This document shows, one piece after another, positions 52,108-61,700 of a stretch of DNA of 64,000 nt. Positions within the stretch are counted from its first letter, which is position 1; the number at the start of each line of letters is the position of its first letter. The stretch comes from M269 sp964640795 (GTDB lineage: Bacteria > Pseudomonadota > Gammaproteobacteria > Enterobacterales > Alteromonadaceae). The stretch lies in the NCBI GenBank assembly GCA_964640795.1, contig CAZXIN010000001.1, positions 248,001-312,000 on the forward strand. Direction: 5' to 3'. The position numbers and the translations under genes were made by a program. The notes below the pieces were generated by a model that had not been told where the DNA came from, did no database searches, and worked only from the letters and a program-made list of their open reading frames with translations.

Positions 52108-54497
52108 GACAATCGGCTATACGAACATTTAAACAGGCAAAACAGTATTATTTGACCACAATATTTACATTGGCCATGACGTTATCGATGGTGTTGAGTG
52201 TATTTAGCTTGGCTGATTTGGTTTTTTTTGCGCCTTTGCCATATGACAAGAGTAAAAACCTCTATTTATTGGAAGGTACGATAGAGTCAACAAGTTACAC
52301 AGGAACAGGTACCAACTCACAGTTAATTACACACCTAAAAAACAACAATGATGTTTTCACTGATTTAGCGACTTATCACCGGTGGACCAGTTACAAGCTC
52401 TACGATCAAGTTGAACGCCCTGACGTAAAAGTGATTTTAGCATCAAATAATATATTCTCTCTGCTCGGTGTGAAGCCAGAGTTAGGCAGGCTATTTAATC
52501 AAACGGAAGCCTATGGTGCTAAGCAAACGTCCGTTATTTTAGGTTACCGCACTTGGCAGAAATACTATAAAGGCGATAGCAATATCGTTGGTCGAAAAGT
52601 ACAACTAAATCAACGACGCTTTACCGTTATAGGCGTTGCGCCAGATGATTTAGTATTACCTCAATATGCTGATATCAATAACGCTTTTTGGATCCCGATA
52701 GATATGGATGAAACTTTCGATCCTAAGACAGCTGGGGGATTCATGGGAGGGTTCAAGAGTCTCATAAGGCTGAAAGAAAATGTTGATCTAGCGACTGTTA
52801 ACGAACAGATAAAGTCTAGAACAATTGAAGGCGCGGAGCTTTATACTCCCTATATACTAAAAGACTTTAAAGTTGGTGCTCAAGTTACTCGACTTGACAA
52901 CGCCTTACAGGGAGACAGTGGCAGTATTGTACTCATGTTGCTTGCTGGGGTGACGTTACTATTGATTATCGCGCTCACCAACTTATCCAGTATGCAGTTG
53001 GCTAAAGCAATAGCTAAGGTCAAAAATGTGGCGATAAGCTTCGCTTTTGGCGCTAGCCGAAAGCAATTACTGATTGAATCGTTTAAGCACAATATTCTCG
53101 TTATCGGACTAGCGATCATCCTTGCACTGTTATTGACGAATGTGGGCTTTTCGGTGATTAAAGAGTTGGCATCAGATTCAATCCAACGATTGGACACCTT
53201 AACGCTCAGTATGAATACATGGTTATTTTCAGGCGTATTAGCTTTGCTTATTGCGTTGTTGTATTCATACATTGAACTCAGTGCTGTCAAAGAAGAAAAC
53301 CTGACAGATAGCCTTCAAAGTAGCGGTAAGGGGGTTGGCAAACAGATGGGGACTGGCACTAGCCATATCTTAATTGGCTTGCAAGTTATGTTTTCGTTTA
53401 TTGTTCTCATAGCCTCTAGCCATGTCGCTTTAATGACGTTATCCGAAGCATTGAGAGACAATGGTATTGATACCGACAATAAGTGGTCTTTAACGATAAA
53501 TTACTCAAACTTAAAAACGGCTACGGAGAGGGAAAACACTCATAAGTCCATACTAAATCAGTTATCCCAACTACCCTCATTAGCCAATGTTGAGATTGCT
53601 TCTGAGCCTAGGTTGCCTCAAAATTTGAATACCGAGCAACTCTACAATGAGAGTAACCAATATTTAGCTCAAATCAGAACGATCGATATCAGCCTTGGAT
53701 ACATGGAGTCGTTTGATCTGGCTTTGCGCGGGAGTGCCTTTCAACCTGGGGATAGTGAACTCGCAAATTATCCCGTGATCATCAATCAGCGATTAGCTGA
53801 CGCTATCGCTAACAATCCAGAAGACGTTATAGGAACTAGAGTCAGTAAAGATGGAAAAAGTTTCCATACGGTTGTTGGTATAGCCTCGAATACCTATGTT
53901 CCAGGAGCTTTGCACTTAGAGACTTATGACATGTACACTCCTCGGCGTTATGACGGCCGGCGGCAATACTCCTTTTTGTTGGAGTCAGTAGACGATCAAG
54001 TACTGGAGCATCAGGTACGCGAATTGATATCAAAGGTTGATACGCGACTTGATATCAAGGAGTTGAGCACGGTTAAACATCAATTTGACGAGATGCGTAA
54101 GCGCCACCTAACATCTGCTTGGATTGCGATTGTTTTAGCCTCGATCTCTTTATCTATGGTGTGTGTTGGTATTAACGGTATTGTTAATTACATGGTGCAA
54201 GTTCGCCGTTATAGTCTGGGGGTTAAACTGGCGATGGGAGCGAACTATAGTCGCTTACTTAAAGACAGTTTGCTCGAGCTGATGAAGCCAACAGTAATGA
54301 GTTTGGTTTTTGCCTTTTCAATTAGCTTTTTGCTAATCGGTTATAGCAACACCCAGCCAGATATTCATTTCTTTCCTGATTGGCTGATGATCGCTTATAT
54401 TTGGTTTGGGTTTTGTATTCTGCTTTTGGTTGTCAGTTTTTTCCCGGTACAAAAAATACTTGCTCGTGATCCCATAAAAGCATTACGCAATGAATAA
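52101..54497 (+). CDS. FtsX/MacB-type permease of the second tripartite system
   Basis: 798 residues with two FtsX-like units. It starts GQSAIRTFKQAKQYYLTTIF, then a MacB-like periplasmic domain (about 45-260), helices near 275-395, a second anchor near 425-445, a second periplasmic domain and a final membrane unit ending ARDPIKALRNE. Motifs FGASRKQLLIESF and YSLGVKLAMGAN are the coupling elements of this fold. It overlaps both neighbours. With its ATPase and adaptor it probably exports or clears the matured peptide across the outer membrane, which would also give self-resistance. Confidence 0.9.
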   Translation: MLGQSAIRTFKQAKQYYLTTIFTLAMTLSMVLSVFSLADLVFFAPLPYDKSKNLYLLEGTIESTSYTGTGTNSQLITHLKNNNDVFTDLATYHRWTSYKLYDQVERPDVKVILASNNIFSLLGVKPELGRLFNQTEAYGAKQTSVILGYRTWQKYYKGDSNIVGRKVQLNQRRFTVIGVAPDDLVLPQYADINNAFWIPIDMDETFDPKTAGGFMGGFKSLIRLKENVDLATVNEQIKSRTIEGAELYTPYILKDFKVGAQVTRLDNALQGDSGSIVLMLLAGVTLLLIIALTNLSSMQLAKAIAKVKNVAISFAFGASRKQLLIESFKHNILVIGLAIILALLLTNVGFSVIKELASDSIQRLDTLTLSMNTWLFSGVLALLIALLYSYIELSAVKEENLTDSLQSSGKGVGKQMGTGTSHILIGLQVMFSFIVLIASSHVALMTLSEALRDNGIDTDNKWSLTINYSNLKTATERENTHKSILNQLSQLPSLANVEIASEPRLPQNLNTEQLYNESNQYLAQIRTIDISLGYMESFDLALRGSAFQPGDSELANYPVIINQRLADAIANNPEDVIGTRVSKDGKSFHTVVGIASNTYVPGALHLETYDMYTPRRYDGRRQYSFLLESVDDQVLEHQVRELISKVDTRLDIKELSTVKHQFDEMRKRHLTSAWIAIVLASISLSMVCVGINGIVNYMVQVRRYSLGVKLAMGANYSRLLKDSLLELMKPTVMSLVFAFSISFLLIGYSNTQPDIHFFPDWLMIAYIWFGFCILLLVVSFFPVQKILARDPIKALRNE

Positions 54498-56916
54498 ATA
54501 TACGCTGACTGTTCTTTATTTAAGTTTTGCTCTTGTACTGTTTAGTGCTCAGGTTTCAGCGCAATCGGAAACGAAATCCACAAACAAGTGGTTAGCGTTA
54601 CTTGAAAATAGTGAAAATGAAGAGCTGTATGTTTCTCCTGATGGCCAATCAACCATAGTGCTTCATCCGGTTAGTTACCCTTCTTTGGCATTATTGGCTC
54701 AACCTAGAGTTTCTTTGGGTGGACTTGAGTTTTATACCTCCATATCAAGTCGACCTGATCTACCTCACTATAGTCACGTTACTTTGATAGAAGACAATGC
54801 TTCAGCCTCCATTGTTATTCGGCCTGAGTCAGGTGTGATTGTTGATTCCAATTGGGCACCTGACTCCTCATCAATTGCTTTATTAATACAGAGTGAAAAA
54901 GGCGTAAGACTTTGGCTCTATAACGTTGCAGAGGATGAATTAAATCAATTGTCGGCGTTAGATCTCTCCACTAGATTAGGTGGCCGAAATTTACGTTGGC
55001 TGCCTGATAGCAGTGCTATAGTGATTAAAGCGAGTGTCGACAGCTCATTTAGAGCGACAGAAGCGCTGTTGCAACCTCGGATTGAGTCGACGGAACAGTA
55101 TCGGGAGCAGGGGCGAACCTATCGAAACCTGCTTGATACGGAAGATAAACAACAGCACTTTAAGTCACTTGCTCAGTCACGTTTAGTTAAGATTGATTTG
55201 TTGGGTAACAGTCAGTCAATTGGTCAACCTGATTTGGTTGAACATTTTGCTGTTTCACCAGATGGTCATTATTTGCTGGTCGAAAGTTTACCCCAGCGAC
55301 TTTCTGCTTATACCCCCCACAAAAAGTGGGGAAGGGAATATCGAGTACTCGATCTGTCTGACAATAAAGTGGTTTATCAGTTGCCTGCTCTAGGCGACAA
55401 AATCAACCTACCTAAAGCGAAAGATAGTGTGCCTATGGGAGCCCGTGATGTGCAGTGGCTACCCTTTGAAAATGCAACAATATCGTGGGCCGAAGCAACT
55501 GATAAAGGAGTGATGGCAACACAGCAACCTGTGCACGATCATGTCTATACATCAGCGAGCCCGTTTACAGAAGGTAAGCAATTGTTACTAGAAGTTGCAT
55601 GGCGTTTTCATAGTATTTTATGGAGCCGAACTGGAACAGCAATATTGCACGATTGGCGCTATGAAGACAAACAGCTGCGTAGTCAGTTATTGAAGTATCA
55701 ACACGCTGATTTAACGCGTGTAATCTCTCAACGTAACTACCGAGATATATACACAGATTCAGGTGACCCAGTCGTTATACGCACATCAGAAGGTAATCAG
55801 GTATTAATTGAAGATGCTGCAAAGAAAGTATTCTTGTTGTCATTAGGGAAGAGCAAAACGGGGACTCAGCCTTATATCGACTCTTACGATCTGCACAGTG
55901 GTAAGAAAGAGCGAGTATTTACCAGTAGTAGCGAGGCTTTGGAAACTCCGATTACTGTCACTCCGGAGGCTATTATTGTTCGACGAGAAACATCAGATAG
56001 TGCGCCTGAATATTTGGAATTAACAGGGAAAAAGTTACAGCAAAGGTCTGTGATATATAGAAATTCAACCCAAAACAGTATGAGTTATCCTCCTGAAGTG
56101 ATTGATTACGAGCGAAGTGATGGCTTGCAATTGCAAGGAACCTTACACCTTCCTAACGACGTGAATGCAGATCACACATTGGCGAAGGTTCGCCCAAAAA
56201 TACCTGCGGTACTGTGGATTTACCCTAAAAAGTATGAAGATAAAAAGCTTAGTCAGCAGTTTTCAGTGGTTAATAATCGCTTTAGACATTTTAACCCCTT
56301 AGGGCCATTACCTTTATTGCATGATGGGATTGCAGTGTTTGAGTCACCATCAATGCCAATACTCTCAGCGGATGGTGGTGAGCCAAATGATCACTTTATT
56401 GAGCAGCTAGTGATGAATGCTGAAGCTGCTGTGAAAGCATTGGATAAGACGGGTGTTATTGATGTCCAAAGGTTAGCGGTTATGGGGCATTCTTACGGCG
56501 CTTTTGCTGTGGCTAACTTGTTGGCACATACCGATTTATTTAACGTTGGTGTTGCAAGAAGCGGTGCGTACAATCGCACTCTAACACCTTTTGGATTTCA
56601 GGGAGAACAAAGGAACTTATGGAAGGCTAAGAATAGTTATCTGAGTATGTCACCGTTTCTTTATGCTGATCAAATAAATGAGCCATTGCTACTTATACAC
56701 GGTGAAAATGACCTGAACTCAGGAACTTTCCCCATGCAATCAACACGGATGTACGATGCGTTGGTCGCAAATAAACAGAAGGCGAAGTTAGTTATGTTAC
56801 CTTATGAAGGGCATGCATACCGAGCAAAAGAAAGCTTGTATCAGGTGCTTACCCTTCAATCAGAATGGCTAAATCGTTGGTTGGAGGTTGACAAGGTTAC
56901 TTCGTCATCGGATTGA
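54490..56916 (+). CDS. Secreted S9D-type peptidase (glutamyl endopeptidase-like, prolyl oligopeptidase fold)
   Basis: 808 residues with a signal peptide (about 1-25, ending VSAQSE). An N-terminal beta-propeller (40-530) precedes an alpha/beta hydrolase domain. The catalytic Ser is in VMGHSYGAFAVANLLAH near 662, Asp in LLLIHGENDLNSGTFPMQS near 739 and His in LPYEGHAYRAKES near 777. The elements ARSGAYNRTLTPFGFQGE, GARDVQWLPF and NSGTFPMQS match the S9D branch known from glutamyl endopeptidases (plastid CGEP type). It overlaps the permease gene by 8 bases, so it belongs to the RiPP operon. It may cut after Glu in the acidic part of the exported peptide. Confidence 0.87.
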   Translation: MNKYTLTVLYLSFALVLFSAQVSAQSETKSTNKWLALLENSENEELYVSPDGQSTIVLHPVSYPSLALLAQPRVSLGGLEFYTSISSRPDLPHYSHVTLIEDNASASIVIRPESGVIVDSNWAPDSSSIALLIQSEKGVRLWLYNVAEDELNQLSALDLSTRLGGRNLRWLPDSSAIVIKASVDSSFRATEALLQPRIESTEQYREQGRTYRNLLDTEDKQQHFKSLAQSRLVKIDLLGNSQSIGQPDLVEHFAVSPDGHYLLVESLPQRLSAYTPHKKWGREYRVLDLSDNKVVYQLPALGDKINLPKAKDSVPMGARDVQWLPFENATISWAEATDKGVMATQQPVHDHVYTSASPFTEGKQLLLEVAWRFHSILWSRTGTAILHDWRYEDKQLRSQLLKYQHADLTRVISQRNYRDIYTDSGDPVVIRTSEGNQVLIEDAAKKVFLLSLGKSKTGTQPYIDSYDLHSGKKERVFTSSSEALETPITVTPEAIIVRRETSDSAPEYLELTGKKLQQRSVIYRNSTQNSMSYPPEVIDYERSDGLQLQGTLHLPNDVNADHTLAKVRPKIPAVLWIYPKKYEDKKLSQQFSVVNNRFRHFNPLGPLPLLHDGIAVFESPSMPILSADGGEPNDHFIEQLVMNAEAAVKALDKTGVIDVQRLAVMGHSYGAFAVANLLAHTDLFNVGVARSGAYNRTLTPFGFQGEQRNLWKAKNSYLSMSPFLYADQINEPLLLIHGENDLNSGTFPMQSTRMYDALVANKQKAKLVMLPYEGHAYRAKESLYQVLTLQSEWLNRWLEVDKVTSSSD

Positions 56917-56932
56917 ATGACACCTATTCAAA

Positions 56933-56973
56933 GGGAGAATGGGTTGTGGTATTCACACGAACTCATTTCTCCC
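56933..56973. terminator. Hairpin at the end of the RiPP operon
   Basis: GGGAGAA (56933-56939) pairs with TTCTCCC (56967-56973), with further inner pairing (TGGGTT/AACTCA, GTG/CAC). It lies 17 bases past the last stop, between convergent genes. The following run is C-rich rather than T-rich, so it is a weak terminator candidate. Confidence 0.45.
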
Positions 56974-57073
56974 CTCCCACACACTATGCTTAGACTTAGT
57001 AGAGCATATTTCCCAGATAAGGCTACTAGCCACCCTACAAAGAGTTGATTTAGCTATATGAGATTTGAAAAGA

Positions 57074-59137
57074 CTAAAGAACACCACTAAAAGTCAGTGA
57101 GTATTCTGTGCCGTTACGTCGGAGCCTATCCTCAATAAAATCGATATTGCCGAGGTTACGTGAGCCATCAAAGACAGTTCTTACTCTAGGCTCATCAACA
57201 TTAAACAGGTTGTTGATATTGGCTCTTACTTTGATACCACCAAAGGTTGTTTCCCAAAAAACACTTGTTCGTTCTCGTCTACCTCTATCGACAAACTCAT
57301 CAACGCCAAAGAATAACGAACGGCTTCTACGTGCATGCCTAAAACCAAAAGATGAACGTAACCTTGAGAGTTCTTTTCTAAATTCAATCTCTAGAAATTC
57401 AGGTCTTTCATTTGAAAACCTGCGATCTTGCCCTGTTACTAAGTCAGTGACTGATGATTTTTGACGTCGATAGGTAATATCAGCACGAGCTTCTTTAATG
57501 CCTGCCCAATCAAAAGGTGCAGTAAAATTGATTTCTGTCCCATAGCGTTTACCATTACCTATGTTACCGCGGGCTTCTGTTGTTGGCCCTGTAGGTACAA
57601 GGTCTAATAGGTCAGTAACATCATTAAAAAATAGTGTTGCTGATACTACGCCGATGTCGCCAAAGCGCCTTTCATAAGTACCTTCGACTACGAAGGTGCG
57701 ATCAGGCTGTAATTCTGGGTTACCAATATCAACGTCACCGTCATCGAAGTTTGCAGAGCTGACGAAATCAAAAAAGTTAAGTTGACCGACTTCTTGTTCT
57801 AAACGTAAGCGCCACTGAGTAACATCTGATGTGACATAAGTCAGGGACAAGCGAGGCTTAGCAAAGGTAAAAGTTCGGCTATTATCTACGTCGCCTGTTT
57901 GTTCAATGGTTGAGCGTTCGACAGCTAAAGCAACATCCGCCGTAAGCTTACTGTTAACTGAGATAGAATCAGAGATAAAAACTTCACCTCTGAGTTCGCT
58001 GACTTCCGTATTGGCTCCATCAAGGTCAACAAATTCACCATCTTCAATAAGCTCTGATTCACTCTTGATAAAATTCTCGGCGAATTCACTACCGAATTGA
58101 ATTGTATGACCACTCCACCGATTCCAATCAAACTCAGCTCGGACAATACTTTCTGCTTCAATCGAGTCAGTTAAAAAAGCTGTTGCTACATCATCTTCAT
58201 CGACAACTGCGTCAATATTGAGTACCGAGCTATTGTCATTGAATTGTCTGCTGACTAAACCAATCAGCTTGATAGCTAACTCATCATTAAAAGCATGTTC
58301 ATAATCACTACTTAATTCGAAGGCGTCATTTCGCTGTTCATTAAATTGCAAAAAAGCGTCCGCAGATGACACATTTTCTGCAGTGCGTTGTGAGTTCTCG
58401 TCATTATCAAACAAACGATTTGATCCACGGAAGTTCAATCGAAATACATCATCGTTAGCGAGCTTGGTATCAGTTTTGATGTCCAGATTCCAGTTTGAAC
58501 GTCGTCCTCTGCGCACCTCCGTTCTTAACTCGTCTAAATCATTGGTTGCAATCAGGTTCTCTGTACCAATATTTCTGAACTGGAATGCCTGACGCTCAAG
58601 GCTAATTGTGTAATCAGTATTGGCGTACTTGCTGGTGTAAGCAATGTTACCTCTTGGTGTAAATCTTCCACCATCATGTGCAAATCGTACTTGCCATGGA
58701 ATTGTGCCACCGGCATCCGCTTTACGTATGACATTAACGACTACTGATTGGCCGCCACCTAAATCCAAGCCGCCTGTTGCACCGCGTATAAGTTCGATAC
58801 GTTCGACGCTGCTTTTTCCGATTCGAGATAAGATGTTTTCAATGCTATCTGACTTGGTACTAGGACGCTCTCCATCGATAAGCACGTTGCCAGCAGAACC
58901 ACCGAAACCGCGTACATTGCCACCGCCATCAATTGAAAATCCCGGAACTCTTCTCACAAAATCTAATGCAGTAATAGGGAAATATTGTTCAAAAAAGTCA
59001 GGCAGATAGACGACAACGCCGTCTTCTGATGGTGCATCTGTTAGTTGCTGAAGTTCATCAACTTCTTGAGCATTGCTTACATTGGGAAGGCAGAAAATAC
59101 CGAGTGTCAGTGCGGTAAGGAAGTGCTTCTTCAGCAT
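57074..59137 (-). CDS. TonB-dependent outer-membrane receptor
   Basis: 687 residues with a signal peptide (1-23, ending NVSNAQE). Plug domain about 45-170 with VPGFSIDGGGNVRGFGGSAG, VLIDGERPSTKS and VERIELIRGATGG; then a 22-strand-type barrel pattern to the end (SLTFSGVL). The last residue is Leu where Phe is usual, and the TonB box would lie in the EVDELQQLTD region. Its plug style (GNVLIDGxRP) is common in receptors for peptides or unknown substrates, not classical siderophores. It is convergent with the RiPP operon; a link is possible but not shown. Confidence 0.9.
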   Translation of the reverse strand: MLKKHFLTALTLGIFCLPNVSNAQEVDELQQLTDAPSEDGVVVYLPDFFEQYFPITALDFVRRVPGFSIDGGGNVRGFGGSAGNVLIDGERPSTKSDSIENILSRIGKSSVERIELIRGATGGLDLGGGQSVVVNVIRKADAGGTIPWQVRFAHDGGRFTPRGNIAYTSKYANTDYTISLERQAFQFRNIGTENLIATNDLDELRTEVRRGRRSNWNLDIKTDTKLANDDVFRLNFRGSNRLFDNDENSQRTAENVSSADAFLQFNEQRNDAFELSSDYEHAFNDELAIKLIGLVSRQFNDNSSVLNIDAVVDEDDVATAFLTDSIEAESIVRAEFDWNRWSGHTIQFGSEFAENFIKSESELIEDGEFVDLDGANTEVSELRGEVFISDSISVNSKLTADVALAVERSTIEQTGDVDNSRTFTFAKPRLSLTYVTSDVTQWRLRLEQEVGQLNFFDFVSSANFDDGDVDIGNPELQPDRTFVVEGTYERRFGDIGVVSATLFFNDVTDLLDLVPTGPTTEARGNIGNGKRYGTEINFTAPFDWAGIKEARADITYRRQKSSVTDLVTGQDRRFSNERPEFLEIEFRKELSRLRSSFGFRHARRSRSLFFGVDEFVDRGRRERTSVFWETTFGGIKVRANINNLFNVDEPRVRTVFDGSRNLGNIDFIEDRLRRNGTEYSLTFSGVL

Positions 59138-59532
59138 TAATAAACCTTTTTACAATGCCCATATCATGTTCTAAAAGGGCTATGTTTTTTAAAGGTGCGA
59201 AGTATAGCTAAATGTTTGTAGATATATATTGAAACACGTTGGAAACACCGATTTATACGTTAAAAGAATAATGCATAACTCTTTCTTGACTAAGTGAAAA
59301 ATGAAAGAGAGTGAGCATGGCGGTGTAAGCTATTAGGCAATGGGATGATTCCTTCGTTGGCTCAATCCGCTCTAGGTAACGTACTCTTTTATTGATGACG
59401 GAATTGAAGCCAGAATATGAATTGTGCAGTAAACCACAATTCAAGTTTTAGCTGAGAAGGTGCCACACGAAGAAGTTCACATCCACTCAGCTAGACAGAG
59501 ATTTCTCAATCATGACTAATGATGTCACGAAG
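59138..59532. other. Intergenic region upstream of the TonB receptor
   Basis: 395 bases with no supported gene. It contains the receptor promoter near 59140-59220 (AT-rich). Short open frames here have no ribosome sites and atypical composition. Confidence 0.45.
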
Positions 59533-60327
59533 TTACTTTTTACTACGGATCTGACGCATGTATTTGCCCGGTTTGTTAATGTATTCTGGATCAAATAAAT
59601 GCCAATCCAATGGCGTTTGGAATTGGCTGTCACTTATTTTATCAAACTGCAGGTTGTGTAACGATTGGATAGGTTCTGATAGGCCAAGTATTTGGCAAAT
59701 TGGCGTATTGCTGTCTATATGTATCCACTCGTTTATACGAGTTGGTTTGATAACGATAGCTAGCCAACCTTGCCACATTTTTGTATTTATTTCGGCATCA
59801 AGGCAAACAAACCCTGCATCGTTGAGGACATTGGTCGCATGTTTGATGAGGATTTGGCCATCAGTATCTAGTGCCAAGCTACCCCCTAACCAAATTTGTA
59901 GATAAAAGTCGAAAGGATCCTCTTCGACTATGATATTGATCATGATTTCGTAAAAACCAAAGCTATTGATATCAATGTAGTCAGGCACATCCCCTTTGTT
60001 AATTCTAGCGCGATATTTCGCTAAACATTCGTCGCTGCGTTTCTCATCGATATCCGACAGCAATACAAAATTGCTTGCACCGATTTTTTTCTCTACGCGT
60101 TTTTGAAAAAGCGAGCCGTCTGCTTTGGGCGCTTTGAAATCTAAATGAGTATGAGTCATCCGTATGGAAAAGTTAAAGGGGGAGTAAGCAAACACACCTC
60201 GTCTGGCAGCTGTTTTGAATGGGTGACAAAAAAAATCGGCGCGCTTTGGCAGTTTGTAAGAAACGTCACTCGCCAGTTCTGGGAGCTTTTGATACGGATA
60301 GAGTTGATAAAAATTTAATGATGACAT
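59533..60327 (-). CDS. Uncharacterised protein, possibly DUF6065-like
   Basis: 264 residues from the ATG at 60327; a TTG at 60348 is in frame. No signal or membrane helix. It opens LNFYQLYPYQKLPELA, then RADFFCHPFKTAARRGVFAYSPF, a central WLGGSLALDTDGQILIKHATN and near the end EWIHIDSNTPICQILGLSE, followed by a basic C-terminus. The order (polar start, GxxxYSPF, then a TPICQIL element) reminds me of DUF6065 proteins, but I cannot confirm this. It is divergent from a 60-residue peptide gene with about 100 bases between them, which suggests a linked pair. Confidence 0.55.
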   Translation of the reverse strand: MSSLNFYQLYPYQKLPELASDVSYKLPKRADFFCHPFKTAARRGVFAYSPFNFSIRMTHTHLDFKAPKADGSLFQKRVEKKIGASNFVLLSDIDEKRSDECLAKYRARINKGDVPDYIDINSFGFYEIMINIIVEEDPFDFYLQIWLGGSLALDTDGQILIKHATNVLNDAGFVCLDAEINTKMWQGWLAIVIKPTRINEWIHIDSNTPICQILGLSEPIQSLHNLQFDKISDSQFQTPLDWHLFDPEYINKPGKYMRQIRSKK

Positions 60328-60423
60328 GAATGACTTTATGAAGAACAAGGCGATAATGATTCATACTACTGATATAGCAGCCGATAACAACGTTCTATTG
60401 TTCACATTAATAGGAGATTCAAT

Positions 60424-60606
60424 ATGGCCGTAGGTCCAGCAGGTGGTGCAGCAGAAACATTAGCTGCGATTCAGCAAGCAACTGCCAATCAAAATCAGGC
60501 AACAGTTACAGATAATGCAGTGGAGCAGGAGGTTGCAGAGTCTAATACGGCAGTTACTGGTCAAGGTACTAGTGGTAACTTAAATACGATTAACACAACG
60601 GCTTGA
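60424..60606 (+). CDS. Small Ala/Gln/Thr-rich peptide
   Basis: 60 residues with a very strong ribosome site (AGGAG, 8 bases before ATG). The sequence has no hydrophobic segment, no Cys, no Lys, no Arg and no aromatic residue. It starts MAVGPAGGAAETLAAIQQAT and ends SGNLNTINTTA. The composition suggests a soluble, flexible or amphipathic peptide. Its divergent neighbour is the uncharacterised protein at 59533. It might be a precursor or a substrate-like partner; the GPAGG near the start is too early for a GG leader. Function unknown. Confidence 0.6.
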   Translation: MAVGPAGGAAETLAAIQQATANQNQATVTDNAVEQEVAESNTAVTGQGTSGNLNTINTTA

Positions 60607-61008
60607 CGTCATACTATCTCCCACTCATTTTGGTTGAGTGAACAGTTATCTGTGCGGAAACGCTGTTATACCGATCATAAGGTGCTTTCATTAGCACCTT
60701 CAAACAGATAGACATCTCCATTATTTCCTATCCATCGCTTTCATTTATCAGAGCCTATTCAGCTATATATATGCCGCTGTTGAAGGTTAAACGTTAGGCA
60801 TTTTTCCTTAAGTATCGATAAGTGTCGTTATCGATATTTAACCCTATATCACGTTTTTAAGTGAGTGATGGCAGACTCGTGTCAGTCATACCCTGTTCGT
60901 ATTTGGCAACACATGTTGTCGCCATGAGGTAACAAATTCAGGTGTCCTTAAATGTAATGGTAAGGCGTTATTCAGTGGTTAGCCGACCATTAAAACGGAA
61001 TATCTAAA
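60607..61008. other. Intergenic region with a terminator-like hairpin
   Basis: 402 bases without a gene. Near the left end is the hairpin described at 60679-60700. The remainder, leading to the exported protein at 61009, shows no strong repeat or operator. Confidence 0.4.
60679..60700 (+). terminator. Hairpin downstream of the 60-residue peptide gene
   Basis: A perfect 7-bp stem AAGGTGC/GCACCTT with an 8-base loop TTTCATTA. It is 73 bases after the stop. There is no T run after it, so its role is uncertain. Confidence 0.4.
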
Positions 61009-61695
61009 ATGAAAAAGAAAATAAACCTGTTGCCTAAGCATGCCTTGTTAAGCATGCAATCTCTCATTCTAATATTTTTCTCCGCTTTATTAACAAATGC
61101 GCTGCAAGCCAAAGCGGATGAATTTGATGAGTTTGATGAAGAAGATGAGGCTATTGTCATATATCTCAAAAAAATCAGAGATAACGAAGGAAATTATTTA
61201 GTTGATGTAACCAAGGCTGCGGCAAAAGCAGTGAGCCAGTCTGGTGAGTTTCAAGTAAAACGTTATAAGCGAAAATCCTATTCTGAAGGACCTGTAATTA
61301 ATGTGCAGTCACCGCAATTCACTTACGAACCATACAAAGAAGGTATGAGCCGAAAGGAGATTGCGTCGGCAGGCTTAGCTTTGGCTTCTGATGTTGGTGA
61401 ACTGTTTGGTTTTGGTCAGAAAGCACAGAAGGCTCGTGAAGCAAAGGCACGCATGGAAAACCCAAACGGCCTGCTCAGTCGAATGTCTGATAAACAAGAG
61501 CTTTTGGTTACCATGCAGGCTCGCGTGGAGGTTATTAATGAGACGACAGGTGATGAAGCTATTCGTAAGATTAAATTTGAGCAAGTCTTCGACAATAAAC
61601 ATAAGTTCTTAGAACAAAAAGAGTTGATTATCCAGCAGGAGATAGTGGCTGGTATCAAAATGGCGATAGTTGAATTTATTGAAGATATGGAATAG
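61009..61695 (+). CDS. Exported protein of unknown function
   Basis: 228 residues with a long signal peptide (about 1-36, hydrophobic LILIFFSALLTNALQA). The mature protein starts with an acidic run DEFDEFDEEDE, then a mixed alpha/beta domain (IVIYLKKIRDNEGNYLVDVTKAAAKA), a basic QVKRYKRKSY, and a helical Lys/Ala-rich middle (FGFGQKAQKAREAKARM). The end (LLVTMQARVEVINETTGDEA ... IIQQEIVAGIKMAIVEFIED) looks like a beta strand pair and helix. No family recognised. It lies 5 bases before the gene at 61701, so the two are an operon and probably act together in the periplasm. Confidence 0.65.
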   Translation: MKKKINLLPKHALLSMQSLILIFFSALLTNALQAKADEFDEFDEEDEAIVIYLKKIRDNEGNYLVDVTKAAAKAVSQSGEFQVKRYKRKSYSEGPVINVQSPQFTYEPYKEGMSRKEIASAGLALASDVGELFGFGQKAQKAREAKARMENPNGLLSRMSDKQELLVTMQARVEVINETTGDEAIRKIKFEQVFDNKHKFLEQKELIIQQEIVAGIKMAIVEFIEDME

Positions 61696-61700
61696 AGCCG

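Noticed and set aside
45990..56916. A darobactin-like cluster
   Set aside because: The FtsX-type exporter is similar in layout, but the core has no W-x-W-x-K motif, the leader is of GG type and there is a C39 exporter, so the product class differs.
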